Shown here one piece after another: positions 52,801 through 63,916 of a stretch of DNA of 64,000 nt. This stretch comes from Diprion similis (Eukaryota; Arthropoda; Insecta; Hymenoptera; Diprionidae), in contig NC_060114.1 of NCBI RefSeq assembly GCF_021155765.1, positions 8,129,001 through 8,193,000 of the forward strand, in the 5' to 3' direction. How positions within the stretch are numbered: the stretch's first letter is position 1; each line of letters starts with the position of its first letter. The notes beneath the pieces were generated by a model. It did no database searches. It was not told the DNA's origin and was given only the letters and a program-made list of their open reading frames with translations. The translations under genes were made by a program, and so were the position numbers.

Positions 52801-55800
52801 ACAAACTTTAACGAATTTATAAGCTCTTCGTGCTATTAGACGCGATTTCAGTTTTTTATTTTTTAGTTTCTAAAAACGGTCTTGACACTTCTCTGAACAG
52901 ATTTACCGTGCAAGACCCTACCGAAAAACAAAAAAAATTAAAAAAATTTCCCCCGGGATTGCCGAATGACTGGAGTATGTTTTAGATACTTACCTCGAGT
53001 GAAAATCCAAAAGCATAACATCGCGGGACGAAAAATGTTCCCAAGCGACTTCTTCGAGTTCGGTAATAACCGGTATCGTCAATCCCGTGACTCGGTGGAG
53101 ACTGCAACATGTGGTCAGACCCTCGGGTCGGTTCCTTTCCACGACTAGTTTGTCCCTGAAGTAGGCAAGGAACCTCGGACTTTCCCGACCCTCTGCTTCC
53201 CGATGGAGAATCGTCGCCGAAACTTGAGCGTCTAGTTCCGCCGCCCTCAGCGCCGCCCCTCCGGCAACAGTCGCTTCGCAAGCTCCTCCGATCCAGAAAT
53301 GGACCGCTCGAATCACCGGCCCCTTGATGTCTTTGCTCTGAAATAGATACAGTCTTTCAGTTTTTTGCTACGATTTTTTTTCCACTAAGAGTCAAATTCC
53401 CTGAATACAATAAGTTCCAAGTGTTTAATACGTACCATCGATTTTCCAGGTGTTACAAGATTTTGACAAGGAATATCAGTTTGGTGTCCACCTATGATTT
53501 TGTTGAGACTAACGTATCTTGTAGAACATTGAAAACTAAGAGATACATATTTTTTTTTTTTATGCGGAAAAACTGTTTAGAGGGGTAAAAACAACCCTCA
53601 AAGATGGGCACTCAACGAGGTGATTTCCTGATGGGCTTGATGGATTTGAATCAAACTAACGCTGAAGTTCCCATTCATTAAAAAAACATTTTAGCGTTGG
53701 TTTCACTCAAGTCCATCAAGCGCGCATCAAGAAATCATCTCGTTGGTTGCCTATCTTTGAGGGTCGTTTTCACCCCTCTAAACCGTTTTTCCGCATTTAA
53801 AAAAAACACGTGTCTCTTAGTTTTTAATATTCCACAACATACATGAGTCTCAAAGAAATCAGAGGGGGACAGCAAACTGACGTTCCTTGTGAGAAAGACT
53901 TTGATGCACAATAACAATCGATATTCGAGGTTAATCCGAAACATCGTTCGAATCGTTCGAAATTCAAAAATTGTCCTCCGACTTACCGGTATTCCTGGAT
54001 AAGGGAAAGTCCCGCCTTTTGGAGTGACTGCATAAACGATGTAGGCGGCGTTTGTGAGGAATAATCCGATCTTGTTACGGGGTACAGCAACAGCACCTAG
54101 ACCCTGTCGTGGCAAGATGATGCGGATGTACATACAGTGTGTCGGTATTTGCAGGGCGCGAGACTCTACCGAGCCTCTTGGAGGACTCGAGTCACAAGCG
54201 TGAAATGTGGAGTAGATAATTGCACATGTGTGGAACATGACCTCACCTCGATTCTCCACACGTAAAATACCACCGCATGCTTCGGTATGCTGCGGAACAC
54301 ATCGCTGCTCACAGAATCTTCGGAACAGCAGCTTCTGTTATCCTGAAAAAAATGACAAAGTGGATGAGCGAGTGAATTCGATGACAAAACTTCTCGGAAA
54401 TTGTCAAGATTTTAATTTTGAGGCAGTCATTCTTTTCCGAACAACACCGAAAAAACATCTTTAGACGCCTTGAAGAAAATTTTAGTCTACAAAAGACTTT
54501 TTAGTCTCAAAGTTTATCCAGACTTAAAAAACGTGTTTCGACGTCTCTGACGAATTGAATCAACTTAATATTATATCAAACGATGTAGATAAAAATTTAA
54601 CTTCGTTCGATGTTTTCAGATACTTTTTAGGGACTTGTGATGTGTATTTCTGCTTATAACGGGAAAATCCGTATCTGAAACCTGGTTTTCACCTCTTTTT
54701 GTAAATCAGTCTATATATGCGACTGATAAATACATAGTCCACAGTATATCTAACGTCGACCGTTAGTCCGCAAGTATAATATACCGATATAATGATAATA
54801 ATACAATATATATATATATATTGTATACGCGTAACACAGAGTAAAAAGGATCACGACGTTGATCCTGCTCCTCCTCAATCTACAGTCTCCTTTTTACTCA
54901 TTTCACTTTGTTTTACTCTTCTTCTTTCTTCCTATATAGATCACTTTTTGTTACGTTTTTTCTTTTTAGAGATCGCCTACATCGCGAGAAACCAGATCTA
55001 CAATGCGGCTTGTATGAACGTTTCGAAACAAACCAAGACGTCTCAAATTTTTTTTTTCAATAAGAGTTATGTTTTTACGACTTATTCCCAGACTTGTATA
55101 ATTAATTTCTTACAGACTCCTCTAATTTTTTTTTATTTCTTTCATCAAATTTTCACTCATTTCATTTGCCAAATTATCGACAACTGTTATACCAATAATA
55201 AGACGTTACAACAAAATAAATTGATCCACATGCTACGTGAATAATTCAGCAAAAAATTTTAGAAGAAACTTGCCACGATTAAACTTATACCTGAGTACAT
55301 TGTATACCTGTATATTTCCTATTATAAAGACATGTGTACGTGCGTGGGTAATGAGGCAATGGACACACCTACATGCACCTATACATGCTATTCAAAGCGC
55401 TCAAACGAATTGTATGAATGTGACCTATCGAGGCAGGAAACGTTTCAAGTGTATTATTCTATATGTGCGAGATAATTCATACCCGCAACTGGTATGTTCC
55501 GCATACCTTATAGAAGCCTAGTAAAACAGAAAAATTTTGTTCACCTGTTGAAAATTTATTTATATATACATATTGTATTTCGCTTTCTACGAATACTTAT
55601 TACGAATAATTTTTTTGCGATGATTGACAAGTAGAAGATACGAAAGTGAAAGAAAGAAGAATTGCAAAATTCGTCAATTCTGCACCGTAACAACGATTTT
55701 CATTCCATCCGCATCGTTCGTCGCGAACAAGAAAGAGAGAGAAAGAAGTGGAGAATGAAGGGCCGAAGAAAATTAAAGATATCGTTAATCTCACCTGCGT

Positions 55801-55812
55801 AAGGAAGCCCAT
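49886..55812 (-). CDS. villin-like actin-binding protein (quail type)
   Basis: Eight exons in transcript order: 55795-55812, 54247-54342, 53987-54103, 52994-53337, 51744-52503, about 51139-51325, 50797-51045, 49886-50610. Phases agree throughout and sum to 832 codons, close to vertebrate villin. Villins bundle, cap or sever actin filaments. Six gelsolin-like repeats are seen: repeat 1 from VFYVWRIE to AVHFWIGGACEATVAGG; later ones marked by VIFLWIG, VWAWVGRE, VYCWKGAHSS, SGVFILFSDSP and TIWVWLGDWS. A C-terminal headpiece (about 772-831) ends FEKLPAWRRQRLKQAAGLF. Fly quail has this architecture. Repeat 1 lacks the acidic residues usual at its calcium site. The first 18-base exon (ATG with good context, donor GTGAGA) is inferred from phase. 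The donor of exon 6 could instead leave its last base at 51157. The intron after exon 3 holds a foldback element. Confidence 0.88.
53524..53833. repeat. foldback element in villin-like gene intron
   Basis: An approximately 310-base inverted repeat. The left arm reads AAACTAAGAGATAC, then TGCGGAAAAACTGTTTAGAG, ACCCTCAAAGAT, CAACGAGGTGATTTCCTGAT and GCTTGATGGA. The right arm gives the same series in reverse complement with scattered differences. Arms are about 130 bases, with a loop of about 50 bases. Minus-strand intron between 53338 and 53986. No coding capacity. Confidence 0.88.
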
Positions 55813-56492
55813 GGTATTAATTCTGGTTGATATAATTTCTGCTGGAGTAAAATGGTTTTATGAGGTTTATTGTTGCTGTTGTCGTTATTATTATTACTAA
55901 TATTAATATTATTGTCACGGTCATGTAGTTAAGGAATCGACAAAGAAGACACCAGTATCTACAGCATATAAATAACGCGTCTGTTATATATAATAATTCA
56001 CGGCAGTTAATTATTAAATTAATCGATCAATAAGAATTATCTTCAAAGTAATTAACGAGAACAGAAGAGAAGGAAGGAAATACAGAAAATAGTGAAATCA
56101 ACGTGATAAGTCCAGTACATAATCAGTAATATACATCGACGTTTATCCAATTGTTGAAAACAAAGAGAAGGTGCAAAAAAAATCATCGAAAGAAAAAAAT
56201 TTCTATTGATAGATGTAAGTTGTAAAAACAGTAATAATATAGCGATAGTGATAATGATAGAAAATTGGACACGGTCATATAGAAAATTAAAATTTGATAG
56301 ATGAGATAACGCGTGCGCAAAAACACAAACATTGAAACTATATGTTTTTGCTCGTCTCGAGCACAAAAAATGAAAGAAATTGTCCAATAAAAAATTTTAA
56401 TCGCTCAACGATTATTCACACCTTGATCAGTATTAATTAATCATACCTATACAATTATTGTTCGATAAACTTCTCGACGAATGAAACTGTTG

Positions 56493-56499
<7 letters not shown>

Positions 56500-56530
<31 letters not shown>
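56500..56530. repeat. poly-A run
   Basis: 31 consecutive A in the region upstream of the villin-like gene; no retrocopy or LINE-like open frame is visible beside it. Confidence 0.9.
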
Positions 56531-56533
<3 letters not shown>

Positions 56534-57125
56534 GTTTTGATACAAAAAATTTCTTCGAACCAAGCAAATTAAGTATAAATTTTTTCTGAATCCAAGCAAT
56601 ACCAAATAAAAATATAAGAAAAAAATGGATAATTCATGGTATTAAAAAAAAATATTTTTCCTCGCATCAGAGACGACGAAACTCGCGATTACGACACCAA
56701 ATTGCAAGTAGGTACTGCGAATAAAGGATTTCAACACCGAGTCCTGAGCAGGACATGGACGTCTGGCCCGACCGCCAGATGAAATAAACTGCGACTGAGG
56801 TCTGAGCCGGCAGCAGCAGCAGCAGCAGCGCGACGACCGTCGATCGTTTGCCTTCCATTCGTCGGTGTTTCCACACCTTGCGTTATACAGTAGGAACCAC
56901 GTATCGCATGTACGTACATGTACAAAGCGGGCTTCGAAAAGAAAGAAGCACCCTGTTGTACTCACATACCTGCCTTTCTGCCTGCCTGCCAGCCGTCCGG
57001 AAGTCGGCCCGGAACTCGGGGCAACCATCCGTGAAGAAGCACCGGCAGCTCGATTTGTGGGAGTCCAGCGACGGAGTATCAGGAAAATATGCTTATGTGG
57101 GCCACAGTTTGAATTTTGTCGTCGT

Positions 57126-57741
57126 CCCTGGTGAAAATGATTTCTTATACGATTTTTAACGATTTTTTTTTTTAAGGAAATTGGGATATTTCGTACAATT
57201 CAAAAAATTGTTTTTCCACAAAATTTTAAATATGCATAGTTTGTTTATAAAAATTTTCTTTTTTCAACAGAAAATCTACAAGCTAGTACTATTTTCAAAT
57301 TAAATTAACTATTCTTTACGAAACAAATTTATTATATATGTATAGAATTTCGTACGAAATAATACGAAATGTTTCTCCAATTTCTGTAAAAATTCGTAGT
57401 AAAGTAGAAATTTTCACCAGGGAAAAAATGATCAACCATAATGAAAATGATTTCTAGTTTTTTTTTAACGAATTTCTAGGAAAATTGAGATATTTCGTAC
57501 AATTCAAAAAATTGTTTTCCCTCAAAATTTTACATATGCGTAGTTTGTCATAAAAATTTGTAGATTTTCATGAAAAAACTATTTTTTCAGTAAGAAATCT
57601 ACAAGCTAGTACTATTTTTAAAATAAATTAACAATTCTTTATGAAAAACTGTGCATGTATACAATTTTGTACGAAGTAATACGAAATGTTGCAATTTCCT
57701 TAAAAATTTATTAAAAATCGTAGAAATCATTTTCACCAGGG
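57126..57741. repeat. MITE-like element with tandem units and terminal inverted repeats
   Basis: Begins CCCTGGTGAAAATGATTTC and ends in the exact reverse complement of that 19-mer. Inside are two head-to-tail units of about 300 bases (57126-57422 and about 57437-57741) sharing blocks such as TTCGTACAATTCAAAAAATT and CTACAAGCTAGTACTATTTT. Unit 1 also ends in TTTTCACCAGGG. No clear target-site duplication and no transposase. Confidence 0.85.
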
Positions 57742-58563
57742 TTTTCATTCGTTCTGAACAGTATTTGAAGGCATTGAAGGTATTATTTATATCCCAATTG
57801 TAATGTTGGGAAACAGTTTATGACGGAAAAACAAAAGAGAAACAATATTGTACAAGAAAAAAAAACTTATACATGTTCATTTAAAACTAAGAACAGTATG
57901 AGTTGGTTTTTTTTTTCTTTTCTTCCATTTGATTTACAGATTCGAAAGAATGTACGCATTCGTTGCAGTAAGTTAGAAAATCGATTATCACTCTTTAAGG
58001 ATATCTTTATCTTTTCATTCGCTTAACATTGAGTGATTACAAAAAAAAAAAAAAAAATACTGACCTTTTCATGCAGGTGTAAGTATGACTATAATTAATA
58101 TTTAATTTAGTCAGATATGAATTTTCGCAATTAAGAATTTTTACAACAAAATCAAAAGTCAAGCTAATAAACAATTGGCTTCTCGTCTATCAATCGCGGA
58201 AAGCAAAGTCACACTATCGTCGAAAAAAAAAAACGAAAATCTGCATGTATCATCTGCGTTGTATTCATCGATTATTTGATCGCATTATTTCATGGATGCA
58301 ATGTGTCAATATATGTAGGTAAAATGTAATACTGTGATGGGTAAAATTTACGGGATATATTCCGGAGGGCAGAAAGAAGAAAAAAGGAGTTAAGCGTTGT
58401 AACACAGAAATCTTCCTCCACGTATCCACGATCGGCTGCATCGCGTATTTTTTTTTTTTTTTTACATCTCGATATAACACTTCAATTTTTGATCCTGAAA
58501 TATTTTTTTCTTCACGGTTATATTAAAATCATATTATCATTGCGTTTATAATATAATAAATAC

Positions 58564-59464
58564 ATGAGAAATCTATGCGAATCGGTATTGGAGCGAAAAT
58601 CACTCAGTCTTATTTCCATCTCGACGTCGACGAACGAAACGTCAACCGATAACGAAGGTTTTTCAAACCTTAACTGGTGCTGCGGTTATAAGAATATTCA
58701 TCAGGTTTGTCAGTTGAAAATTGTACGTAGAATTATTTTATACGTAAACTGTCCACGTAAAGGTGATTCTGAAATTCTACAAGTCGATTCAAACCTCTCG
58801 ATGTCTTTATGCAGATGTCTCGAAATTTGACAGTTAAATATGGAATTTTATGCTTTAAACTTTGAAACTTCGTTAAATATTTTTGACTCCAAATTTTTTA
58901 AGTATACACATATTCTAAAACTATAATCGTACGGATAAAAATAAAAATTTCTATTCCCAACTGAGATAATTTTTAATAAAATGGGGAATTTTCTAGGCTG
59001 AGAAAAGGACAACTGGCATCAAGGATTCAGGGAATTTCGCATCGGCCTTCGAGGGTCTGCGGCTGAGTGCCGATTCCATATCGCAGGACAGGTTTAAGTC
59101 GAGATGCAACATGTTGCCACCGGAAAATCCTGTGGAAGGATCCCAGCGCCAGCGGTGTCCTTGCGGGTGTCTGGAGCAGAGCGGTCCTGTCGGAGGTTTT
59201 AGAACGCGGGAACTTTCGTCGTTGCGTTTAGTCATACACGGTCCCGAAATCCTGAATTATCAGGGCACCAAACAGGCCCCGGAAGACGTCGCGCCGTACT
59301 GGAAAAAGGACTCGAGAATGTGGCTGTGGAAGTCCGTGCGACTCGCTCGCAAGCGGAAGACTCGAATATCGTCCGAAGTTTCCGGTTCCAGTTCTATGTT
59401 GCTTATCGGTAATCGAGATAAACGAGATGCAATGGCAGCGGCAGGAGTAGCAAGTATCGAGTAG
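58564..59464 (+). CDS. unrecognised two-exon gene
   Basis: Two exons, 58564-58704 and 58997-59464, join in phase 0 through donor CAG/GTTTGT and acceptor TTTTCTAG to give about 202 residues. Exon 2 is clearly more GC-rich than its surroundings and reads as a real protein: RLSADSISQDRF, a cysteine cluster (CNMLPPENP, then RCPCGC), LRLVIHGPEILNYQG, APYWKKDSRMWLWKSV and a basic stretch RLARKRKTR. No signal peptide or membrane segment is evident. I do not recognise the family and propose no function. AATAAA near 59760 would serve as poly(A) signal. The exon 1 start follows an in-frame TAA but its AT-rich context leaves it uncertain; an upstream exon could exist. The antisense frame of exon 2 (58993-59235) is less convincing. 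Confidence 0.5.
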
Positions 59465-60279
59465 ACGAATAATTGGAAAGCGAAAGGAAGATTGGAATTT
59501 TAATTGTTCAAAGTTTGAAATGTACTTTATAATCGACGGATTTTATGCTTTGTTTATAGTGTTTTTCTTTTAAATTATTTTTCTTTAAATTTTATCTTTC
59601 AATTGTTACGAATACTTTTTTTTTTTTTTTTTTAACAATACTTGCCGTCTTTTTCAAATTATATGTAATATATATTTATTTCCTTGAGATTTTATTTTCG
59701 GCGTATTTCATAGCTATGCATTGTGGGTGATTATTTTATTCAATTGAACTTTGAGTAGAAATAAAAACGAATAAAACGGATAAGCATTACGGATAGAAAC
59801 AACCAAATTCTAAATGTGATAAAATCGTGTGAAGAAAATGATCTACGAAGTACTTTCATTTTCAACTAATAAATATACTGCCAAAAGTTAGTAAAAAAAA
59901 ATGCATGGTAGTGGAATTATAAACCAGAAATCAGATTTACTCAGCCTTCTTCTCAATGTCGATTTGTTCGAACCTAAAATCTTGCAGAATCAGCAATCCA
60001 ATCCAAAATAAAGACTCAAAACCAGTGAAAAGTAAAATTATTAACATATAACGATTGATCTTCGACAAAACTATAGAATAATCTCTGATTCAAGCAAAGA
60101 GTTAATTCTCTCTGAGAAGGTAAAGTAATCAGATGCTCTAGATACCACCGATGATTATATTATTAGCATGTCTTTTAAACAATGGTAAAGAGACTAAGAA
60201 AAAAAACAAAAAAAAACATATCACTTGATGAATAGAATAATCATTTAATTTATTGAACATTTCTTATCGAATAAAATAT
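59465..60279. other. convergent gap between unrecognised gene and EF-Ts
   Basis: AT-rich. Holds a poly-T run near 59615-59634, AATAAA on the plus strand near 59760 and the EF-Ts poly(A) signal on the minus strand. No gene seen. Confidence 0.6.
60249..60254 (-). terminator. TSFM: poly(A) signal of mitochondrial EF-Ts
   Basis: AATAAA on the minus strand, 26 bases after the EF-Ts stop codon. Confidence 0.55.
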
Positions 60280-61442
60280 TCAACCACACGTTTCCACAGC
60301 TTCTAAGGGTTGTTTTTCTGTCGCAAGTGCCTCTCCGGTTTCAAACCGCGCAAAATCAATAACCTGAGCTTCATTGTCGATCAATAATTGTTCAACTGTA
60401 ATATTTGGATCAAGTAAGTATTCCTGATAAATCATCGTTGTCTCGTCATCCAAAACTGGATTCGGCTCATCGACATTCTTTTCCCCGATCTTAGCCGGAT
60501 TCATTCCTGCGAAACGGGAAAAAATTTCTCCGTGGAATTGGGTCAGCGTTGGAAAATTCAATCTGAAATTATAGAAATAAGAAAAAACGTACCGATGATG
60601 TGTTGGCAAAGTTGTTTTCCCAGCTGTTCAGATTCTGCCGGAGCTCTGTATGCGACAATTGCAGCGTATTTGCCGAGCAGTGTCGCTGATTTAGACGCTG
60701 GCACTGGGTGAGAGAGTCCGGCAATGAAAATGTCGTCATTGACGGAGACGCACAAAGCTCTTCGAAGCGAAAGGTTTTCTCCGACGCTGCCGATTACGAG
60801 GGCAGAGTGATCGGCGAGGGTCTTTCCATCGGGTGCATGGAGTTCCTTGAGATTTTCAGAATCCAAACTGACTTTGTTCACCAAATCAGTGCCGGCGCCT
60901 GAGTTTGTGGCAAAATTCAATGTCGCAGATGCGACAGTGGTTACCAAATTTTGAAAATACTTGTTTCTGGCAACAAAATCTGTCTCGCAGTTGACCTCAA
61001 CCAAGACTGCGTGCTTCTCGTTTACTGAAACTGCGACTAGCCCTTGACCCGTCACCCTGCCTTCTAGTTTCGTCGCCTTCATCCAACCCATCTGTTGCGC
61101 TTGCTCTGTCAGCCATTGTTCAGCCTGTTAACGATAGAAAGAAAAATTTTTACTTGAAAAAACAAGAGTCATGATCCTAGAATTTGACGGCATGATTCAC
61201 AAGTCTGAGGAATTTATCAACAGTCTGTAAACCCATCTGTTATGAAATCACAGTTTAATTATTGATTTTTTACTGAGCGCTGATACCTTCTGTAAGTCGT
61301 TTCCATGAAGCTGAAGAGCTTTTCTACAATTTGCAAAGGTGTAGCCAGTCTTTTTTCTCAGCTCGGATAAGACTGTCTTCTGTTTTCCCTGCCATAATGA
61401 ATTGTTGGTATGGATAAACCGACACAATTTGCTCGCAAACAT
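60280..61442 (-). CDS. TSFM: mitochondrial translation elongation factor Ts
   Basis: Three exons, 61287-61442, 60593-61124 and 60280-60506, in consistent phase, give 304 residues. EF-Ts exchanges GDP for GTP on EF-Tu in the mitochondrial matrix. The N-terminus ([15 protein letters not shown]) is basic and lacks acidic residues, like a matrix-targeting peptide. A UBA-like three-helix domain follows ([20 protein letters not shown], then [16 protein letters not shown]). The EF-Ts signatures [12 protein letters not shown] and [11 protein letters not shown] (about 96-106) contact EF-Tu; [12 protein letters not shown] marks the second core subdomain. The start lies just after a strong acceptor (TTTTTTCTAG), so the 5' UTR is split; an ATG further upstream in the same frame (61544) would be intronic. 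Confidence 0.95.
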
Positions 61443-62370
61443 TTTTTTCCTAGAAAAAAGAAATACAATTGGGCTCCTGCGTGCAACTACAACTTGACGC
61501 GATTTAAATTTTCGACACTGAACCATGAACAAAATATGTGTCAAGTAATGTATTTTTTATCATGTATTACAATATAAATTGTATTTTTTTTTTGTATAAA
61601 AGAAGAGATACGGTGCAAAATAAATGTACACTTGTGTTTTTTGATCAACATATTCTATTTCAGAGAGTTTTTTCCTTGGACTAGAGTTCGAGTTACTAGT
61701 TTCTGTTGGAAATATATCCATCTTGCAGTATCATTTTTACAGTAACTCCAATAAGTTCAGTCTACGAGCAATTCTCGAACAATGTATCATATCTGTACAG
61801 TGACAGCCGACGCGCGGTGTCAATTAAATGGATGATGCAATACAACTTTGCCCTTCGTGTTACGCGTATGTTTGTGAAAAATGTTTGAAAAATATAGAAA
61901 AGCGCTGTTATCATTCTGAAACTGAACACACTTGTTTATATACGATCGTGGAATATGATTATGCATGTATAAGCAAAAATAAAGTAATTCAAGTTAAGTT
62001 ATCGTTTCACGCTGGGATTCAATTTAAATAATCTTTGTCAAAAGACGAATTCAGTTCATGGCCAATGCAGAGGATGAGAAATAAAACCAAGTGCATAGAT
62101 TTCAATAATTATGGTGAAAATGGGACAAGATAGCAGCGAGAAAATAGAATTTAGCTAAAACATAACGACTGAGGACAGGAAAGTATTAAGTTGCTTCTAG
62201 AGTTTGTCCCACAATGAGTCAAACTAGTTATGTAAGCAACTATGATTCCACAGAGGTATCAGTTTCTTGAGATTTGACAAGAATCTAATTGGACTCTGTT
62301 GACTCATTCTAATCAACGTTGGAATTATTTTTTCGGTGCAGGATTCACTGTATCAGTATCAATACAGAAG

Positions 62371-62408
62371 TTAGGTTAGATTAGGTTAGGTTAAATTAGG
62401 CTAGGTTA
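62371..62408. repeat. TTAGG-like interstitial repeat
   Basis: Degenerate tandem copies of TTAGG/GGTTA. TTAGG is the ancestral insect telomere unit. A reverse-strand group (CCTAACCTAACCCAACC) is at about 35387-35404. Confidence 0.6.
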
Positions 62409-62480
62409 TGTCAGGTCAAGGTTCTTGACGTTCACAGCCGAAAGTGACAAAGTCAGTAAATACGTTGAAAACATACTTAC

Positions 62481-62650
62481 TGTTAAAAATCCGGAGATTC
62501 TCGAGGACGCGGGGTTTCACAGCTCCTCGTTTATTCCCAACAGGATAACGTTGGATTTGTCGGTGCAGACGAATTAGTCCAACCTAACCTGTTCCGGTGC
62601 CAACTTCGGATAGCAGTAACTCGCAGCTGTGCTACACCGGCGTTAGTTCG
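62481..62650 (-). other. TSFM: candidate 5' UTR exon of EF-Ts
   Basis: A GC-richer, ATG-free segment on the minus strand ends in a strong donor (AACA/GTAAGT) at 62480-62475. Its natural partner is the EF-Ts acceptor before 61449. The upstream limit is unknown. Support is the splice signal, the lack of ATG and position. Confidence 0.4.
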
Positions 62651-63143
62651 TCCGTGACTCGCTTCGCTGCGGCAGCGCTACGATCGACTCATCGACACTC
62701 GATGTATCCATAGACTCATAGCCTTGTAGAGGTTCACGTGAGAGTAAAAAGTAGTTCGGACAGTATTCGTCAATTACTCTCTGGATTATGTCTAGTAGAG
62801 AGCATTTGCAACTCGCGAGCTACTTGACAACAGTGCATACTTCTACCTAGATGGCTTCTCATAAGCAACGAGTCGCAGCAGCCACGATAGTTGCGTGTGA
62901 AATTCGAAAAAAAAACTATAAACAATAAAGAGAATTGCTGGGTTAAGCCCTGAATATCACGAAGACTGCAACTTGGTGTCGCTAATCATCTCGCGCGTGA
63001 ATTAGAAATAGAGGACGCGTGTCAATTCCGAATGACCGCAGTTCGATTAGAAGAATTGATAAAATTTGTCGGACCGACCATTCTTTGGTCCACGTGCGTC
63101 GTGTCATGATCAGACTTTGGAGAGCACTGTCACAACTCGAACG

Positions 63144-63437
63144 TTCGAACCACTGAAATAGAGTTATCTCTGGAACGCTTACTCTCGTAGTGGGGGTAGC
63201 ATATTCGCTCGCAGATAGAGATAGCTCCACCAGGTAAACAAAACAAAACGTAAACAAACACATACCTGTGTGCTCTAAGGCACCAGGTTGAGCGGTTTGT
63301 TTACGAGAACAACATTCTGGTTGGAACGGTACAGAAAAGGACGGAGATTCCTAGTTAAGCTATCTCTTTCTGCGAGCCCCCCCCCCTCAAACTTGGTGAG
63401 TAAGCGTTCCAGTATAACTCTATTTCAGTGGTTCGAA
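63144..63437. repeat. long inverted repeat
   Basis: The left arm (63144-63226) and right arm (63358-63437) are inverted copies: TTCGAACCACTGAAATAGAG on the left matches the end of the right arm, and GGAACGCTTACTC and CTCGCAG repeat in order. The arms diverge around a G/C homopolymer (10 C at about 63379). The loop is about 130 bases. Because of the inversion, open frames on the two strands share the peptide ITLFQWFE, which should not be read as two related genes. Confidence 0.8.
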
Positions 63438-63699
63438 TCTTCGCGAGTAAAACTGTCGAATAGCGCGTTTGAACTTGTTCACTTGAGAGCAAGCTCCAAA
63501 TTTAGAAGAGAAATCAACAGCGGGATCGAACTTCTCTGTTGCACGGTCGAAAAAGTGATGAGCAGATCTCAGGCGGGGAAAGCAATAAGGAAATCGGGGC
63601 GGCATATTTGTATAAGCTAGGTATTTCCCCCGCCAAGTTACCGATTAGAGTGAGAGGTCGAATCGTGTTGTTGCCTTCTCTTTCTAGATAGGGTTTCAG

Positions 63700-63916
63700 C
63701 TCGGTTCACGGTCCGCGCAGTCTATCTCTGTTAGTCTGTGGATGTGTCACGTGCGGTGAAAAGTTTTGTGTCAAGTGGTTCTCAACGGCTTGAAGTTGGC
63801 CAACATCGCGTCCAGTCAAATCCGAGGAGAAACAGAGACATCTGACATCCTGCTTTCTCTCCCAGCTAGAAGAACGATCTGCAGAGGTGTTGAAGTAAAA
63901 ACCCTGAGGCAAGAGA
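63700..63916 (+). other. candidate first (5' UTR) exon of a gene running off the right edge
   Basis: A GC-richer segment ends at donor AGATCG/GTGAGT at 63917. It lies at the window's edge, facing right, opposite to EF-Ts. There is no long open frame and few ATGs, so if it is an exon it is probably 5' UTR. No downstream exon is visible. Confidence 0.3.

Larger units (their letters stand above)
55813..58563. other. upstream region of the villin-like gene
   Basis: A GC-richer patch at 56700-57110 carries a strong minus-strand donor (AGGCAG/GTATGT) near 56970. It could be a 5' UTR exon of the villin-like gene; joining it directly to the 54342 acceptor would break the frame, so it is not coding for that join. 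A 31-base poly-A run lies at 56500-56530 and a MITE-like element at 57126-57741. The rest is AT-rich with no gene seen. Confidence 0.4.

Noticed and set aside
56642-57028. 128-codon minus-strand frame as a villin-like N-terminal exon
   Set aside because: Joining its donor near 56970 directly to the 54342 acceptor shifts the frame to a stop; at best 5' UTR.
61443-61544. Upstream extension of the EF-Ts frame to an ATG at 61544
   Set aside because: A strong acceptor (TTTTTTCTAG) lies between it and the mitochondrial-type start at 61442, so the extension is intronic.
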